Counted from the stretch's first letter, positions 9,684 to 18,391 are shown. The stretch: 64,000 bases of DNA from Mycolicibacterium hassiacum DSM 44199 (GCF_900603025.1 NZ_LR026975.1:5084001-5148000); one strand, 5' to 3'. Notes: generated by a model not told the origin, from the sequence alone. Program-made: numbers and translations.

Positions 9684-10900
9684 TAACCCTCCACAGGAGC
9701 CGAGGCGATTGCGGCGTCGCGACTGCGGCGGACGAGTTCGATGAGTCGTTCCGTGGGGGTTAGCCGGTGCAGACCAGAGCGCCAGCGGAGTCCGGCTTTG
9801 GCTGCCGCATCAGCGGATTCGGCGACAAGCGCCAGTGCTTCCGCGCCGGTCAGCGTGAACGACTCCACTTCTCCTGCGCGGCCTACCGCATCAAACACGA
9901 GTTCCGAGGTGGGGGCCAGGACACACCTCGACCGCAGATCGAACCCCTGCTCGAAGGCGAGGGTAGTGGCGGCGAGGCCGAGTGCGGCCAGTGTCGTACG
10001 TGCTGCATGGCCGGCGGATTGGTCCAACGGTGCTCCATCGGTCGTCTTCGGGAACTTCAGGCGGCGTAGCTGGATCAGCGAGAGGACCGTGGTCGCTTCG
10101 ATCGATGCGGCGGTAATACCGCCGGCCTTCGCATCGATGGAAGGTGTTACGTTGCCGTGATTGATTTCCGACGGTCGAATCGGTTTGGACTTCGGCACGG
10201 CCTGGGATTCGTCGAACGTCCAGGAACCGTCCGTGGACCGGTAGATTCCGTCGACCTTCTCGATACCAAGTGGGTCGATACGAGATGATGTCTTCTTTCC
10301 GAGCGCGATGCCGGTGGCCACGATCTCGCTGGTGATCGCTCGTTCGAACTTGCTGCCGCGCCCACCTCTGGGGCCGGTGGAATCCCAGGCGCCGAAGAGG
10401 AGGGCGGATGGTGAGTGTTGATATAACGCGGTGGCGTTGTCCACGGTGGCTTCAGTCACCGCTCTTCCGATTTCGCCGAACCTGAACGGGACTTCGCTGT
10501 CGAGCGAGTCGCGGTGGATAGCGTCGTACACGCGGTGCGGGGCATCGAGGTCGGTGATAGTGCCGTACTCCTCCAGACCTTCGATCTGAGAGAAGTCGGT
10601 ACCGATCAGCGGCAGGTCCAGGTCGTTGGCTTCCCATGCCGCGCGCAGTGCACGAGACAGTTGGTGGGCCTGCGCCGCGACAGAATTGAGCACCACTGAC
10701 TCCACCTGTGCTGTCGTCCCATCGGCGGTGTCGACAACCCGTAGTTCCGTGGCGTACTTGGTGGCGGCGGAGTCCTCGACACCGTACGTCGGTGGGAACA
10801 CCTTGTCCCTAGGACCGCCGAGTGGTTCCAGTTTGGACACAGCGCGGATTCCCGCGTAGGTCGAGACGTAGGACGAAAGCTGTTGATAGTCGAGGGACAT
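9683..10900 (-). CDS. csb1: Csb1, Cas7-type backbone subunit (GSU0053 family)
   Basis: A 405-residue protein, the first gene of the cas operon. It shows Csb1 features: SVAAQAHQLSRAL near the N-terminus, HRVYDAIHRDS, and SALLFGAWDSTGPRGGRGSK, which belongs to the conserved RRM/glycine-rich core of the GSU0053 family. Csb1 is the Cas7 equivalent that forms a filament along the crRNA spacer. ATG 10900 is preceded by a strong GGGGGAGG ribosome site. All cas genes follow with overlaps or gaps under 10 bp, so a single promoter in the region upstream of 10900 probably drives them. Confidence 0.93.
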   Translation of the reverse strand: MSLDYQQLSSYVSTYAGIRAVSKLEPLGGPRDKVFPPTYGVEDSAATKYATELRVVDTADGTTAQVESVVLNSVAAQAHQLSRALRAAWEANDLDLPLIGTDFSQIEGLEEYGTITDLDAPHRVYDAIHRDSLDSEVPFRFGEIGRAVTEATVDNATALYQHSPSALLFGAWDSTGPRGGRGSKFERAITSEIVATGIALGKKTSSRIDPLGIEKVDGIYRSTDGSWTFDESQAVPKSKPIRPSEINHGNVTPSIDAKAGGITAASIEATTVLSLIQLRRLKFPKTTDGAPLDQSAGHAARTTLAALGLAATTLAFEQGFDLRSRCVLAPTSELVFDAVGRAGEVESFTLTGAEALALVAESADAAAKAGLRWRSGLHRLTPTERLIELVRRSRDAAIASAPVEG

Positions 10901-11286
10901 GCGGACCTCCCCCTGTTCCCGAATGGATATTGCCTGGCGCCCCGATGGCGCCGAATGAAATCCATACCATGTTGCACCGACAAACGGGCGGCGAACTTCA
11001 GGTCGGGGGGGCGGCGCCCTTGGCGATGAACAGCCCGGATCGCGACCGGGCGGGCTATTCCGCAGACCGGTGCCGGCGCTGACGCGTGGATCGCAGGCCG
11101 TCCGGCCACCGGGTGAGCAGACCCGCGGCAGCGCGTCGGCGGATCACCGCGGCATCGGGCAGCTCGGTGCGGACCGGCGATCCGCCCGGGCTACCTCGCC
11201 GCCCATGCGATCCCTCCGGCGCCGTCCACCGGGTCGTGGTCGGGGTGATCTGAACGGTCTGCGGGGTGACCGGTACGGTCCCATGC
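10901..11286. other. Intergenic region, cas promoter side plus possible gene remnant
   Basis: The 386 bp between csb1 and the next gene hold no convincing complete gene. The csb1-proximal 100 bp are relatively AT-rich and probably contain the cas operon promoter; TATGGAT on the minus strand is a weak -10 candidate. From 11055 upwards a minus-strand frame rich in Pro, Thr and Arg is open to 11378. It overlaps the end of the neighbouring WXG100-associated gene in a different frame. It may be a degraded continuation of that gene, or chance. Confidence 0.5.
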
Positions 11287-11832
11287 TCAGCCGGAATGCC
11301 CGGCCGGTCGGTGAACGGACTGCGGGGGATCGAATTCGTCGCCGCCTGCGGGGTTGAGCGCGTCGGCCAGGCGGGCATCGGTCAGTTCGGCGGCCAGCCG
11401 GATGCGGTCGACGCTCAACTGCCCGGCGGTGAGCGGCGACGCGATCAGCCGCTGCCGGGCCGGCGCCAGCGACGCCAGATTCGGCGGCGGAACGACGGTG
11501 CCGTCGGCGCGGATGATGATGCCGTGCCGGCCGAGCGCGGTACGCAACTGGGCTAGTTGAGCTTTGATCGCCCTGACCTCGTCGGCCGCGGCGTTCGCGG
11601 CGGCGGCGACCGTGGCGGCCGCCCGGCCGTGCCGCTGCAGCTGATCGGCGATGGTCTCGGTGCGGGTCCGTGCGGCGTCGGCGCCGCCGCCCCGCCACGT
11701 CCCGAACGCGCGCAGGGACCGCAACCGTGAACCGGCCTCGCCGGCCGCCGCCGCGCGGGCGTTGCCCGCCGCGCCGACCGAGCGGATCGCCTCCGGGTTC
11801 CAACTGTCGATATCGGCGATTGACATGACCAT
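11287..11832 (-). CDS. WXG100-partner-like protein (N-terminal domain seen in mycobacterial DUF1023-type proteins)
   Basis: A 181-residue protein starting MVMSIADIDSWNPEAI. The first 100 residues are an Ala-rich helical pair with a TWRGGGADAAR (W-x-G) turn, followed by RAIKAQLAQLRTALGRHGI. This resembles the N-terminus of long mycobacterial WXG100/alpha-beta hydrolase proteins, but the hydrolase part is absent. ATG 11832 has GGGGAA 7 nt upstream, and the gene follows the WXG100 gene by 15 bp. It may be a naturally short family member or a truncated gene, since a second frame stays open across its 3' end. Confidence 0.6.
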   Translation of the reverse strand: MVMSIADIDSWNPEAIRSVGAAGNARAAAAGEAGSRLRSLRAFGTWRGGGADAARTRTETIADQLQRHGRAAATVAAAANAAADEVRAIKAQLAQLRTALGRHGIIIRADGTVVPPPNLASLAPARQRLIASPLTAGQLSVDRIRLAAELTDARLADALNPAGGDEFDPPQSVHRPAGHSG

Positions 11833-11847
11833 TGGCCGGTTCCCCGA

Positions 11848-12153
11848 TCAGATCTGTTCGGCGGTGGTGCGGACGGCATCCGCTTCGGTCGCGTCGGCAT
11901 CGCTGTACTGGCGTGCCGCGGCGCCGAACCGCTGCCCGTGCTCGACCAGGTCGCGGTGCAGGTCCCGGGTCACCCGTTGCCACTCGGTCAGGACGGAGGC
12001 CAGCGCGGCCGCCGAATCGCCCCGCCACCCGGGCCGCGCGGCGGCGATCCGGGCGTCGCTGGCGGTGAAGGCCGAGCGCACCTGTGCGGCGATCTCGCCG
12101 AGCGCGACACCGGACTGGCGAAGATCGAACGGGGCGCTCCTCAGTTCACGCAT
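11848..12153 (-). CDS. WXG100/ESX-type small secreted protein
   Basis: A 101-residue protein with two predicted helices joined by GWRGD (W43-x-G45), the WXG100 hallmark, and a C-terminal YSDAD that fits the YxxxD/E type VII secretion signal after helix 2. ATG 12153 gives the usual family length; the frame is open to 12228 but the extension is Arg-rich and untypical. It pairs with the downstream gene, as ESX substrates are usually secreted as heterodimers. No ESX machinery genes are in the window, so export must rely on a system encoded elsewhere. Confidence 0.8.
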   Translation of the reverse strand: MRELRSAPFDLRQSGVALGEIAAQVRSAFTASDARIAAARPGWRGDSAAALASVLTEWQRVTRDLHRDLVEHGQRFGAAARQYSDADATEADAVRTTAEQI

Positions 12154-12452
12154 GCGTCGCCTCCCGGCTGTCCGGACCGCAGCAGGCGCCCGACCGTCGC
12201 GGCGGGGGAGGCGGGCACCATGGCCCACCGGAATTGGTTGCGGTGCACGGTGATGTCCTGTCGGTCGAGGGCGCCGGGTCCCGGAAGGTTCGAGGCTAAC
12301 ACCGCCGCGACGGCCTCCGACGCACCAATTTCTCCGCCTCGACCTGCGGAAACACCGCTGCGCACCGCTCCGGTGGCCCCGCGTCCGGTGTTACCGCGGT
12401 GTTTCTGGTCACGGCGAGTCGAATACTGGGCGGCGTCGGCCGGTGACGGCAC
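12141..12452 (-). CDS. Hypothetical small protein upstream of the WXG100 gene
   Basis: A minus-strand open frame of 103 codons whose stop overlaps the WXG100 start by 13 bp. The last 55 residues (from VAAVLASNLPGPG) look more protein-like than the Arg- and Gly-rich first part, so any real start is probably internal. I do not recognise a family. Overlap with the WXG100 gene on the same strand argues for a coupled gene; high-GC chance openness is the alternative. Confidence 0.3.
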   Translation of the reverse strand: MPSPADAAQYSTRRDQKHRGNTGRGATGAVRSGVSAGRGGEIGASEAVAAVLASNLPGPGALDRQDITVHRNQFRWAMVPASPAATVGRLLRSGQPGGDACVN

Positions 12453-12453
12453 G

Positions 12454-13281
12454 ATGCGACGAGTGACTACCGAGGTCGCGACGCTTTCGGTCGCCCGGGG
12501 ATCGAATCCGCCGCCCTGGTATCGGCGTCCGGCGCTGCTGCGCTCGATCGCGCCGGTGGCGCTGCTGGTGGCCTGGCAGCTCGCCAGTCAGACGGGGCTG
12601 CTGTCGGCGCGCATCCTGCCCGCCCCGTCGGTCATCCTGGAGGCCGGGCTGCAGGTGTACCGGTCCGGCCAGCTCGGCGACGCGCTGCTGGTCTCCGGCC
12701 AACGCGCGCTGTTCGGGTTCCTGCTCGGCGCGTCGGTGGGCATCGGGTGCGGGGTGCTGGCCGGGCTGAACCGGATCGCGGAGTACGCCGTCGACCCGCC
12801 GCTGCAGATGCTGCGCACCATCCCGCTGTTCGGGCTCATCCCGCTGTTCATCATCTGGTTCGGCATCGGTGAGGAGCCCAAGGTCTACCTGATCGCGCTG
12901 GGCGTGGCGTTCCCGCTGTACCTCAACACCTTCGCGGCGATCCGCCACCTCGACCCCAAGCTGGTCGAACTCGGCAATGTGCTGGGGCTGTCGCGCGGCG
13001 AGCGGATGCGGTACCTGATCCTGCCGGGCGCGCTGCCGCAGATGCTGGTCGGCATGCGGCAGAGCCTGGGCATCGCCTGGCTGTCGCTGATCGTGGCCGA
13101 GCAGATCAACGCCAACGCCGGGCTCGGCTACATCGTCAACAACGCCCGCGAGTTCCTGCGCACCGACATCGTCATCTTCGGCCTGCTCGTCTACGGCCTG
13201 CTCGGGCTGGCGACCGACGCGATCGTGCGGTGGGCCGAGCGGTGGGCACTGCGGTGGCGCCCCGGGGCGGTGGTCCGGTGA
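12454..13281 (+). CDS. ssuC: SsuC-type ABC transporter permease (sulfonate/nitrate/taurine family)
   Basis: A 275-residue membrane protein with about six hydrophobic segments. The EAA-type cytoplasmic loop is ELGNVLGLSRGERMRYLILPGALPQMLVGMR, shown here only as its start ELGNVLGLSRGER. RILPAPSVILE near the N-terminus is the typical SsuC/TauC start of the core. It forms the membrane channel with SsuB and SsuA. I chose ATG 12454; GTG 12463 is equally possible, and the frame itself is open much further upstream. The next gene overlaps by GTGA. Confidence 0.9.
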   Translation: MRRVTTEVATLSVARGSNPPPWYRRPALLRSIAPVALLVAWQLASQTGLLSARILPAPSVILEAGLQVYRSGQLGDALLVSGQRALFGFLLGASVGIGCGVLAGLNRIAEYAVDPPLQMLRTIPLFGLIPLFIIWFGIGEEPKVYLIALGVAFPLYLNTFAAIRHLDPKLVELGNVLGLSRGERMRYLILPGALPQMLVGMRQSLGIAWLSLIVAEQINANAGLGYIVNNAREFLRTDIVIFGLLVYGLLGLATDAIVRWAERWALRWRPGAVVR

Positions 13282-14027
13282 GCGCGGCGGTGCACGGACC
13301 CGTCGCCGAGGTGCGCGGGCTGACCAAGGGGTTCGACGGGCGGGTGGTGCTCGACGGCATCGACCTGACCGTGCGGCCCGGCGAGATCGTCGCGCTGGTG
13401 GGGCGCAGCGGCTCGGGCAAGTCGACCCTGCTGCGGGTGCTGGCCGGGCTGTCCGACGACCACACCGGCGAGGTGACGGTGCAGGGCACCCCGACGGTGG
13501 TGTTCCAGGAGCCGCGGCTGGTGCCGTGGCTGTCGGTGACCCGCAACGTCGCGCTCGGCGATCCGCAGCGCCGGCGCCGGAAGGCCGCCGAGGCCAGGGC
13601 CGCCCGGGTGCTCGGCGAGGTCGGCCTGGCGCACCGGGCCGACGCCTGGCCGCTGACGCTGTCCGGGGGCGAGGCCCAGCGGGCGGCCCTGGCCCGGGCG
13701 CTGGTCGCCGAACCCACCCTGCTGCTGCTCGACGAGCCGTTCGGGGCGCTGGACGCGCTGACCCGGCTGACCATGCACGACCTGCTGCTGCGGCTGTTCG
13801 ACGAACACGGCTTCGGCGTGCTGCTGGTGACCCACGACGTCGCCGAGGCGGTCACGCTGGCCGACCGCGTGCTGGTGCTCGAGGACGGCCGCATCGCGGC
13901 GACGGTCGAGGTCGACCTGCCCCGGCCGCGCAGCCATGCCTCGCCGGAGGCGGCCGTGTACTCCGCCCGGCTGCTGGAGCTGCTGGGTGTCGAGACCGGT
14001 ACCGAAGACCTGCTGCGACAACCGTGA
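13278..14027 (+). CDS. ssuB: SsuB-type ABC transporter ATPase
   Basis: A 249-residue ATPase with Walker A GRSGSGKST, Q-loop VVFQEPRLVPW, signature LSGGEAQRAAL, Walker B LLLLDEPFGALD and switch His in LVTHDVAEAV. The Q-loop sequence EPRLVPW is typical of SsuB/TauB/NrtD importers. GTG 13278 overlaps the ssuC stop (GTGA), which shows translational coupling. It energises uptake of an organosulfur compound or a related anion; the substrate cannot be read from sequence. Confidence 0.92.
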   Translation: MSAAVHGPVAEVRGLTKGFDGRVVLDGIDLTVRPGEIVALVGRSGSGKSTLLRVLAGLSDDHTGEVTVQGTPTVVFQEPRLVPWLSVTRNVALGDPQRRRRKAAEARAARVLGEVGLAHRADAWPLTLSGGEAQRAALARALVAEPTLLLLDEPFGALDALTRLTMHDLLLRLFDEHGFGVLLVTHDVAEAVTLADRVLVLEDGRIAATVEVDLPRPRSHASPEAAVYSARLLELLGVETGTEDLLRQP

Positions 14028-14038
14028 AGGAGTCTGTG

Positions 14039-15022
14039 GTGAAGAGAACGCTTGCGGCCCTGCTGGCGGTGCCGGCGCTGCTGCTGTCGGCCTGCGCCGG
14101 CGGTGACTCCGAGCCCGCCGCCGCGGAGGGCCCGGTCGACCTGTCCACCGTGACGCTCAAGGTCGGCGACCAGCGGGCCATCTCCATCGAGGTGCTGATG
14201 ACCGCATCGGGGCAGTTGAAGGACACCCCGTACCGGGTGGAGTTCTCCACCTTCACCGCCGGGCCGCCGATGGTGGAGGCGGCCAGCGCCGGCGGCATCC
14301 ACATCGCGCAGGTCGGCAACACGCCCGCGGTGTTCGGCGCCGCCGCCGGCGCCGACATCAAGGTGGTCGGCGCGCTCGAGGCCACCGGCAAGGGCGATGC
14401 CATCCTGGTCGGCAAGGACTCGCCGATCACCGCGGTGGCCGAGCTCAAGGGCAAGAAGGTCGCCGTCACCAAGGGCAGCTCGGCCAACGCCAACCTGCTG
14501 CTGCACCTCGAGCAGGCGGGGCTGGGGCTGTCCGACATCGAGCCGGTCTACGTCTCGCCGGCCGACGGGTACGCCGCGCTCACCCGCGGCGAGGTGGACG
14601 CCTGGGCGGTGTGGGACCCCTACACCGCGATCGCCGAGCAGGAGAGCGGGGCGCGGGTCATCGCCGCCGCCGACACCGCCGGCAACGGGTACAACTTCTG
14701 GGTCGCCTCGGGGGCCGCGCTGAAGGATCCGGCGGTGACGGAGGCCATCGCCGACTTCCTGGACCGCTACGCGGTGGCCACCAAATGGTCGGCGGACAAC
14801 CTCGACGAGTGGTCGGCCAAGTACGCCGAGCTCACCGACATCAGCCCGGAGGCGTCCCGGATCACCTGGACCCGCTCGATCAAGTACCCGGTTCCGCTGA
14901 CCGACGAGATCGTCGCCTCCGAGCAGCAGATCGCCGACGCGTTCACCGAGGCCGGAGAGTTCCCCGGGCATGTCGACATCGCCGCCTACGTCGACGACCG
15001 GTTCCAGGGCGAGGGCAGCTGA
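14039..15022 (+). CDS. ssuA: SsuA-type substrate-binding lipoprotein
   Basis: A 327-residue binding protein. GTG 14039 has AAGGAG 6 nt upstream. The signal peptide ends in the lipobox LLLSAC, so Cys becomes lipidated. The mature part has the NMT1/SsuA fold signatures: TLKVGDQRAISIEVLM at the start, QVGNTPAVFGAAAG in the binding site, and AELKGKKVAVTKGSSAN. It captures the sulfonate-type ligand outside the membrane and delivers it to SsuBC. It is the last gene of the ssuCBA operon. Confidence 0.92.
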   Translation: MKRTLAALLAVPALLLSACAGGDSEPAAAEGPVDLSTVTLKVGDQRAISIEVLMTASGQLKDTPYRVEFSTFTAGPPMVEAASAGGIHIAQVGNTPAVFGAAAGADIKVVGALEATGKGDAILVGKDSPITAVAELKGKKVAVTKGSSANANLLLHLEQAGLGLSDIEPVYVSPADGYAALTRGEVDAWAVWDPYTAIAEQESGARVIAAADTAGNGYNFWVASGAALKDPAVTEAIADFLDRYAVATKWSADNLDEWSAKYAELTDISPEASRITWTRSIKYPVPLTDEIVASEQQIADAFTEAGEFPGHVDIAAYVDDRFQGEGS

Positions 15023-15065
15023 CCGGCCACGCTCCGAGCGCAACGGAAGCGCCACGCGAGCGCAA

Positions 15066-15122
15066 CGGAATAGCATTCCTGGTCGCAAATGTCGCCCGGC
15101 GACGACCGGGAATGCTATTCCG
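15066..15122. terminator. Perfect 14-bp inverted repeat between convergent ssuA and oxyR
   Basis: CGGAATAGCATTCC (15066-15079) is exactly complementary to GGAATGCTATTCCG (15109-15122), with a 29-nt GC-rich loop. Each arm is itself a near palindrome (GGAAT-N3-ATTCC). The element sits between the 3' ends of two convergent genes, so a bidirectional terminator is the simplest role. There is no long T tract. A directly repeated GAGCGCAACGGAA (15036-15048 and 15058-15070) precedes it, which hints at a dispersed repeat element instead. Confidence 0.6.
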
Positions 15123-15143
15123 CCGAACGAGGGGGATGACCGC

Positions 15144-16127
15144 TCAGGCGCCGGCGTGCTCGTACTCGACGGCCGCGCTCAGCGGCGCCGCACCCGTATC
15201 CACCACAAATCGGGCGGGCAGTCCGCTGTCGACCACCGCGCGCCGGATCAGCTGGGCGAACTCGATGAACCGGTCGCCGCGTGAGCTCGCGGCGCGCCAG
15301 ACGATGCCGACCCGCCGCCCCGGGGCGGGATCGGCGAAGGTGGCGATGCCCAGCGACGCCCCGCGGGCCTCGACCGGCACCGCGGTGGCGGGCAGCAGGG
15401 TCGCGCCCATGCCAGCCGCCACCAGCTGCACGACCGTCTGCAGCGAATTGGCCCGGGCGACGTCGTGGCCGGTGTCGACGACGTTGGCCAGCGCGCACAC
15501 CTCCAGCGCCTGGTCGCGCAGGCAGTGTCCCTCCTCCAGCAGCAGCAGCGGCTGGCGGCGCAGCGCATCGGTCGACACGTCGGTGGCCCCGGCGAGTTCG
15601 GAGTCCGCGCTGACCGCCAGCACGAAGTCCTCCTCGTAGACCGGCTGAGCGACCAGCCCCGGCTCACTGATCGGCAACGCCAGCAGGGCCACGTCGATCT
15701 CGTCGCGGCGCAGCGCGTCGAGCAGGCGCAGGGTCTGGTCCTCGCGCACGAACAACCGCAGGTCGGGCGCCTCGTCGCGCAGGGCGCCCAGCAGCGTCGG
15801 CAGCAGGTACGGGGCGATCGTCGGGATGACGCCCAGCCGCAGCGCCCCGAACAGCCACCCGGCCGGTTCGGTGGCGTCGACGATGGCGTGTACCGCCTCC
15901 ACCGCGGCCTCGGCGTGCGGCAGCAGCCGCTGGCCGGCCGGGGTGAGGATCACCCGCCGGGAGGTGCGGTCGACGAGCTGGAGGCCGAGGTTGGCCTCCA
16001 GCTTCGACAACAGCTGGCTCAGCGTCGGCTGGGAGATGCCGAGCTGGGTCGCGGCCGCCCCGAAGTGCTGCAGCCGGGCCACCGCGACGAAGGCCCGTAA
16101 CTGTGCGACCGAGGGGGTACTGGCCAT
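15144..16127 (-). CDS. oxyR: OxyR, LysR-family peroxide sensor
   Basis: A 327-residue LysR regulator. The N-terminal winged helix-turn-helix is AAATQLGISQPTLSQLLSKL (residues about 25-44). The sensor domain has EEGHCLRDQALEVC with Cys202 and Cys211, matching the Cys199/Cys208 redox pair of E. coli OxyR. It lies 28 bp downstream of ahpF on the same strand, so it can be cotranscribed with ahpC-ahpF, its likely targets. Unlike the decayed oxyR of M. tuberculosis, this one reads intact. Confidence 0.93.
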   Translation of the reverse strand: MASTPSVAQLRAFVAVARLQHFGAAATQLGISQPTLSQLLSKLEANLGLQLVDRTSRRVILTPAGQRLLPHAEAAVEAVHAIVDATEPAGWLFGALRLGVIPTIAPYLLPTLLGALRDEAPDLRLFVREDQTLRLLDALRRDEIDVALLALPISEPGLVAQPVYEEDFVLAVSADSELAGATDVSTDALRRQPLLLLEEGHCLRDQALEVCALANVVDTGHDVARANSLQTVVQLVAAGMGATLLPATAVPVEARGASLGIATFADPAPGRRVGIVWRAASSRGDRFIEFAQLIRRAVVDSGLPARFVVDTGAAPLSAAVEYEHAGA

Positions 16128-16155
16128 GACCGATGCTAGCGCCGGAAACTGCCTG

Positions 16156-17727
16156 TCAGGCCGCGGTTGGGGCCGAGGTGCGGATCAGGTGTTCGAAGGC
16201 CGACAGCGACGCCGTGGCGCCGGCGCCCATCGCGATGACGATCTGCTTGAACGGCGTCGTCGTGCAGTCGCCGGCCGCGAACACGCCGGGTGCCGAGGTG
16301 GCTCCGCGATCGTTGACGACGATCTCGCCGCGCTCGGACAGCTCGATCGTGCCCTTGAGCCATTCGGTGTTGGGCAGCAGGCCGATCTGGACGAACACGC
16401 CCTCGAGGGCCAGCTCGCGCAGCTCGTCGGTGTCGCGGTCGCGGTAACGCAGACCGGTCACCTTGGCGCCGTCGCCGATCACCTCGGTGGTCGCCGCGGA
16501 GACGATGACGTCGACGTTGGGCAGGCTGTGCAGCTTGCGCTGCAGCACCGCGTCGGCGCGCAGCTTGTTGTCGAACTCCAGCAGCGTGACGTGGCCGACC
16601 ACGCCGGCCAGGTCGATGGCCGCCTCGACACCGGAGTTGCCGCCGCCGATGACGGCCACCCGCTTGCCCTTGAACAGCGGGCCGTCGCAGTGCGGGCAGA
16701 AAGTGACGCCCTTGTTGCGGTACTCCTGCTCACCCGGCACGTTCATGGTCCGCCAGCGGGCACCGGTGGCCAGCACCACCGACCGCGCCGACAGGGTGGC
16801 GCCGTTGCGGAACCGGACCTCGGTCAGCCCGCCCTCCTCGGTGGCGGGGATCAGCTCGACCGCCTCCTGCATCGGCATGATGTCGACCTCGTACTCGCGG
16901 ACGTGCGCCTCGAGCGCGGCGGCCAGCTGGGGACCCTCGGTGTGCGGCACCGAGATGAAGTTCTCGATCGCCATGGTGTCGAGCACCTGCCCGCCGATCC
17001 GCTCGCCGGCCATGCCGGTGCGCAGCCCCTTGCGGGCGGCGTAGATGGCGGCGGTGGCGCCGGCCGGGCCGGCACCGACGACGAGCACGTCGAATGGGTC
17101 CTTGCCCTTCATCTTCTCGGCCTCGCGGGCGGCGGCGCCGCTGTCGAGCTTGGCCACGATCTGCTCGATCGACATGCGGCCGGAGTCGAACAGCTCGCCG
17201 TTGAGGAACACCGTGGGCACCGCGAGCACCTGGCGCTGCTCGACCTCGTCGCGGAACAGGGCGCCGTCGATGGCCACGGCGCGGATCCGCGGGTTGAGCA
17301 CGCTCATCGCGTTGATCGCCTGCACGACGTCCGGGCAGTTCTGGCAGGACAGCGACAGGTAGGTCTCGAACAGGTAGTCGCCGTCGAGGTTCTTGATGGT
17401 GTCGGCCAGCTCGTCGGAGATCTTGACCGGGTGTCCGCCGACCTGCAGCAGGGCCAGCACATACGAGCTGAACTCGTGGCCCATCGGGATGCCGGCGAAC
17501 TGCACGCCGATGTCGGTGCCGACGCGCTGGATGCGGAACGACGGCCGGCGTGCCTCGTCGTCGGCGCGGCGGTAGGTCACCTTGTCCGACAGGGCGGCGG
17601 TCTCGGTGAGCAGTTCGGCCAACTCGGCCGACTTGGGGGTGTCGTCGAGGGAGGCCACCAGCTCGATCGGGATGGTGACCTTCTCCAGATATGTCTTGAG
17701 CTGAGCGGTGGTCGAGGCGTCGAGCAT
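16156..17727 (-). CDS. ahpF: AhpF, alkyl hydroperoxide reductase flavoprotein subunit
   Basis: A 523-residue protein of normal AhpF length. The N-terminal double thioredoxin-like domain carries SLSCQNCPD; the thioredoxin-reductase-like part has FAD-binding [19 protein letters not shown], redox [12 protein letters not shown]-binding [13 protein letters not shown] and C-terminal [12 protein letters not shown]. It passes electrons from NAD(P)H to AhpC. ATG 17727 has AGGAG upstream (AGGAGACCACC before ATG). It follows ahpC after 100 bp that contain a strong hairpin, so its expression may be lower than that of ahpC. Confidence 0.95.
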   Translation of the reverse strand: MLDASTTAQLKTYLEKVTIPIELVASLDDTPKSAELAELLTETAALSDKVTYRRADDEARRPSFRIQRVGTDIGVQFAGIPMGHEFSSYVLALLQVGGHPVKISDELADTIKNLDGDYLFETYLSLSCQNCPDVVQAINAMSVLNPRIRAVAIDGALFRDEVEQRQVLAVPTVFLNGELFDSGRMSIEQIVAKLDSGAAAREAEKMKGKDPFDVLVVGAGPAGATAAIYAARKGLRTGMAGERIGGQVLDTMAIENFISVPHTEGPQLAAALEAHVREYEVDIMPMQEAVELIPATEEGGLTEVRFRNGATLSARSVVLATGARWRTMNVPGEQEYRNKGVTFCPHCDGPLFKGKRVAVIGGGNSGVEAAIDLAGVVGHVTLLEFDNKLRADAVLQRKLHSLPNVDVIVSAATTEVIGDGAKVTGLRYRDRDTDELRELALEGVFVQIGLLPNTEWLKGTIELSERGEIVVNDRGATSAPGVFAAGDCTTTPFKQIVIAMGAGATASLSAFEHLIRTSAPTAA

Positions 17728-17759
17728 GGTGGTCTCCTGCGGTGAGTGGTGGGAATGAG

Positions 17760-17810
17760 TGGGGCCCGGCGCCCCGGCTTCGAGCCGTCCGGGACGGGTG
17801 CCGGGCCCCA
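17760..17810 (-). terminator. Strong hairpin between ahpC and ahpF
   Basis: TGGGGCCCGGC (17760-17770) pairs exactly with GCCGGGCCCCA (17800-17810), with a smaller CGGCTTCGAGCCG hairpin inside. No T tract follows on the minus strand. It probably acts as a partial terminator or an RNA-processing/stability element giving more ahpC than ahpF mRNA, as is usual for peroxidase versus reductase subunits. That role is inferred from position. Confidence 0.55.
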
Positions 17811-17827
17811 CTTGGGAGGTCAGAACG

Positions 17828-18391
17828 TCAGATCTTGCCCACGAGGTCGATCGACGGGGTCAGGGTCTGCTCGCCCTCTTCCCACTTCGCCGGGCAGACC
17901 TCACCCGGGTGGTTGCGGACGTACTGGGCGGCCTTGACCTTGCGCAGCAGCTCGGCGGCGTTGCGGCCCACACCCTCCGGGGTGATCTCGAGGTACTGGA
18001 TGATGCCGTCGGGGTCGACCAGGAAGGTGCCGCGGTCGGCCAGGCCCTGACCCTCGCGCATGTTGTCGAAGTTGCGGGTGATGGTGCCCGACGGGTCACC
18101 GAGCATGTAGAACCGGATCTTGCCGATGGTCTCCGACGCCTTGTGCCAGGCCGCGTGCACGTGGTGGGTGTCGGTGGACACCGCGTAGATCTCGACGCCG
18201 AGCTTCTGGAACTCGTCGTACAGGTCGGCCATGTCGCCCAGCTCGGTCGGGCAGACGAAGGTGAAGTCGGCCGGGTAGAAGAAGAAGATGGCCCACTTGC
18301 CGCGGACGTCCTTGTCGGTGACGGTGACGTACTCACCGTTGTGGAACGCGGTGGCTTCGAACGGCTTGATCTCGGTGTTCAGGATGGACAT
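17828..18391 (-). CDS. ahpC: AhpC, typical 2-Cys peroxiredoxin (enterobacterial-type)
   Basis: A 187-residue peroxiredoxin, exactly the length of E. coli AhpC. The peroxidatic Cys47 is in [11 protein letters not shown] and the resolving Cys166 in [23 protein letters not shown] is typical of the AhpC1 class. It reduces hydrogen peroxide, organic peroxides and peroxynitrite, and is recycled by AhpF. It resembles E. coli AhpC more than the AhpD-dependent AhpC of M. tuberculosis. ATG 18391 has GGAG upstream. Operator-like ATAG sites lie 44-107 bp before the start. Confidence 0.95.
   Translation of the reverse strand: MSILNTEIKPFEATAFHNGEYVTVTDKDVRGKWAIFFFYPADFTFVCPTELGDMADLYDEFQKLGVEIYAVSTDTHHVHAAWHKASETIGKIRFYMLGDPSGTITRNFDNMREGQGLADRGTFLVDPDGIIQYLEITPEGVGRNAAELLRKVKAAQYVRNHPGEVCPAKWEEGEQTLTPSIDLVGKI

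Noticed and set aside
11055..11378. 107-codon minus-strand frame near the WXG100 pair
   Set aside because: Pro/Thr/Arg-rich, overlaps the 181-residue gene in another frame, and has no recognisable domain. It is mentioned only as a possible remnant.
13172..15088. 638-codon antisense open frame opposite ssuB and ssuA
   Set aside because: It is a GC-bias shadow of the real ABC-transporter genes, with low-complexity Ser/Arg-rich sequence.
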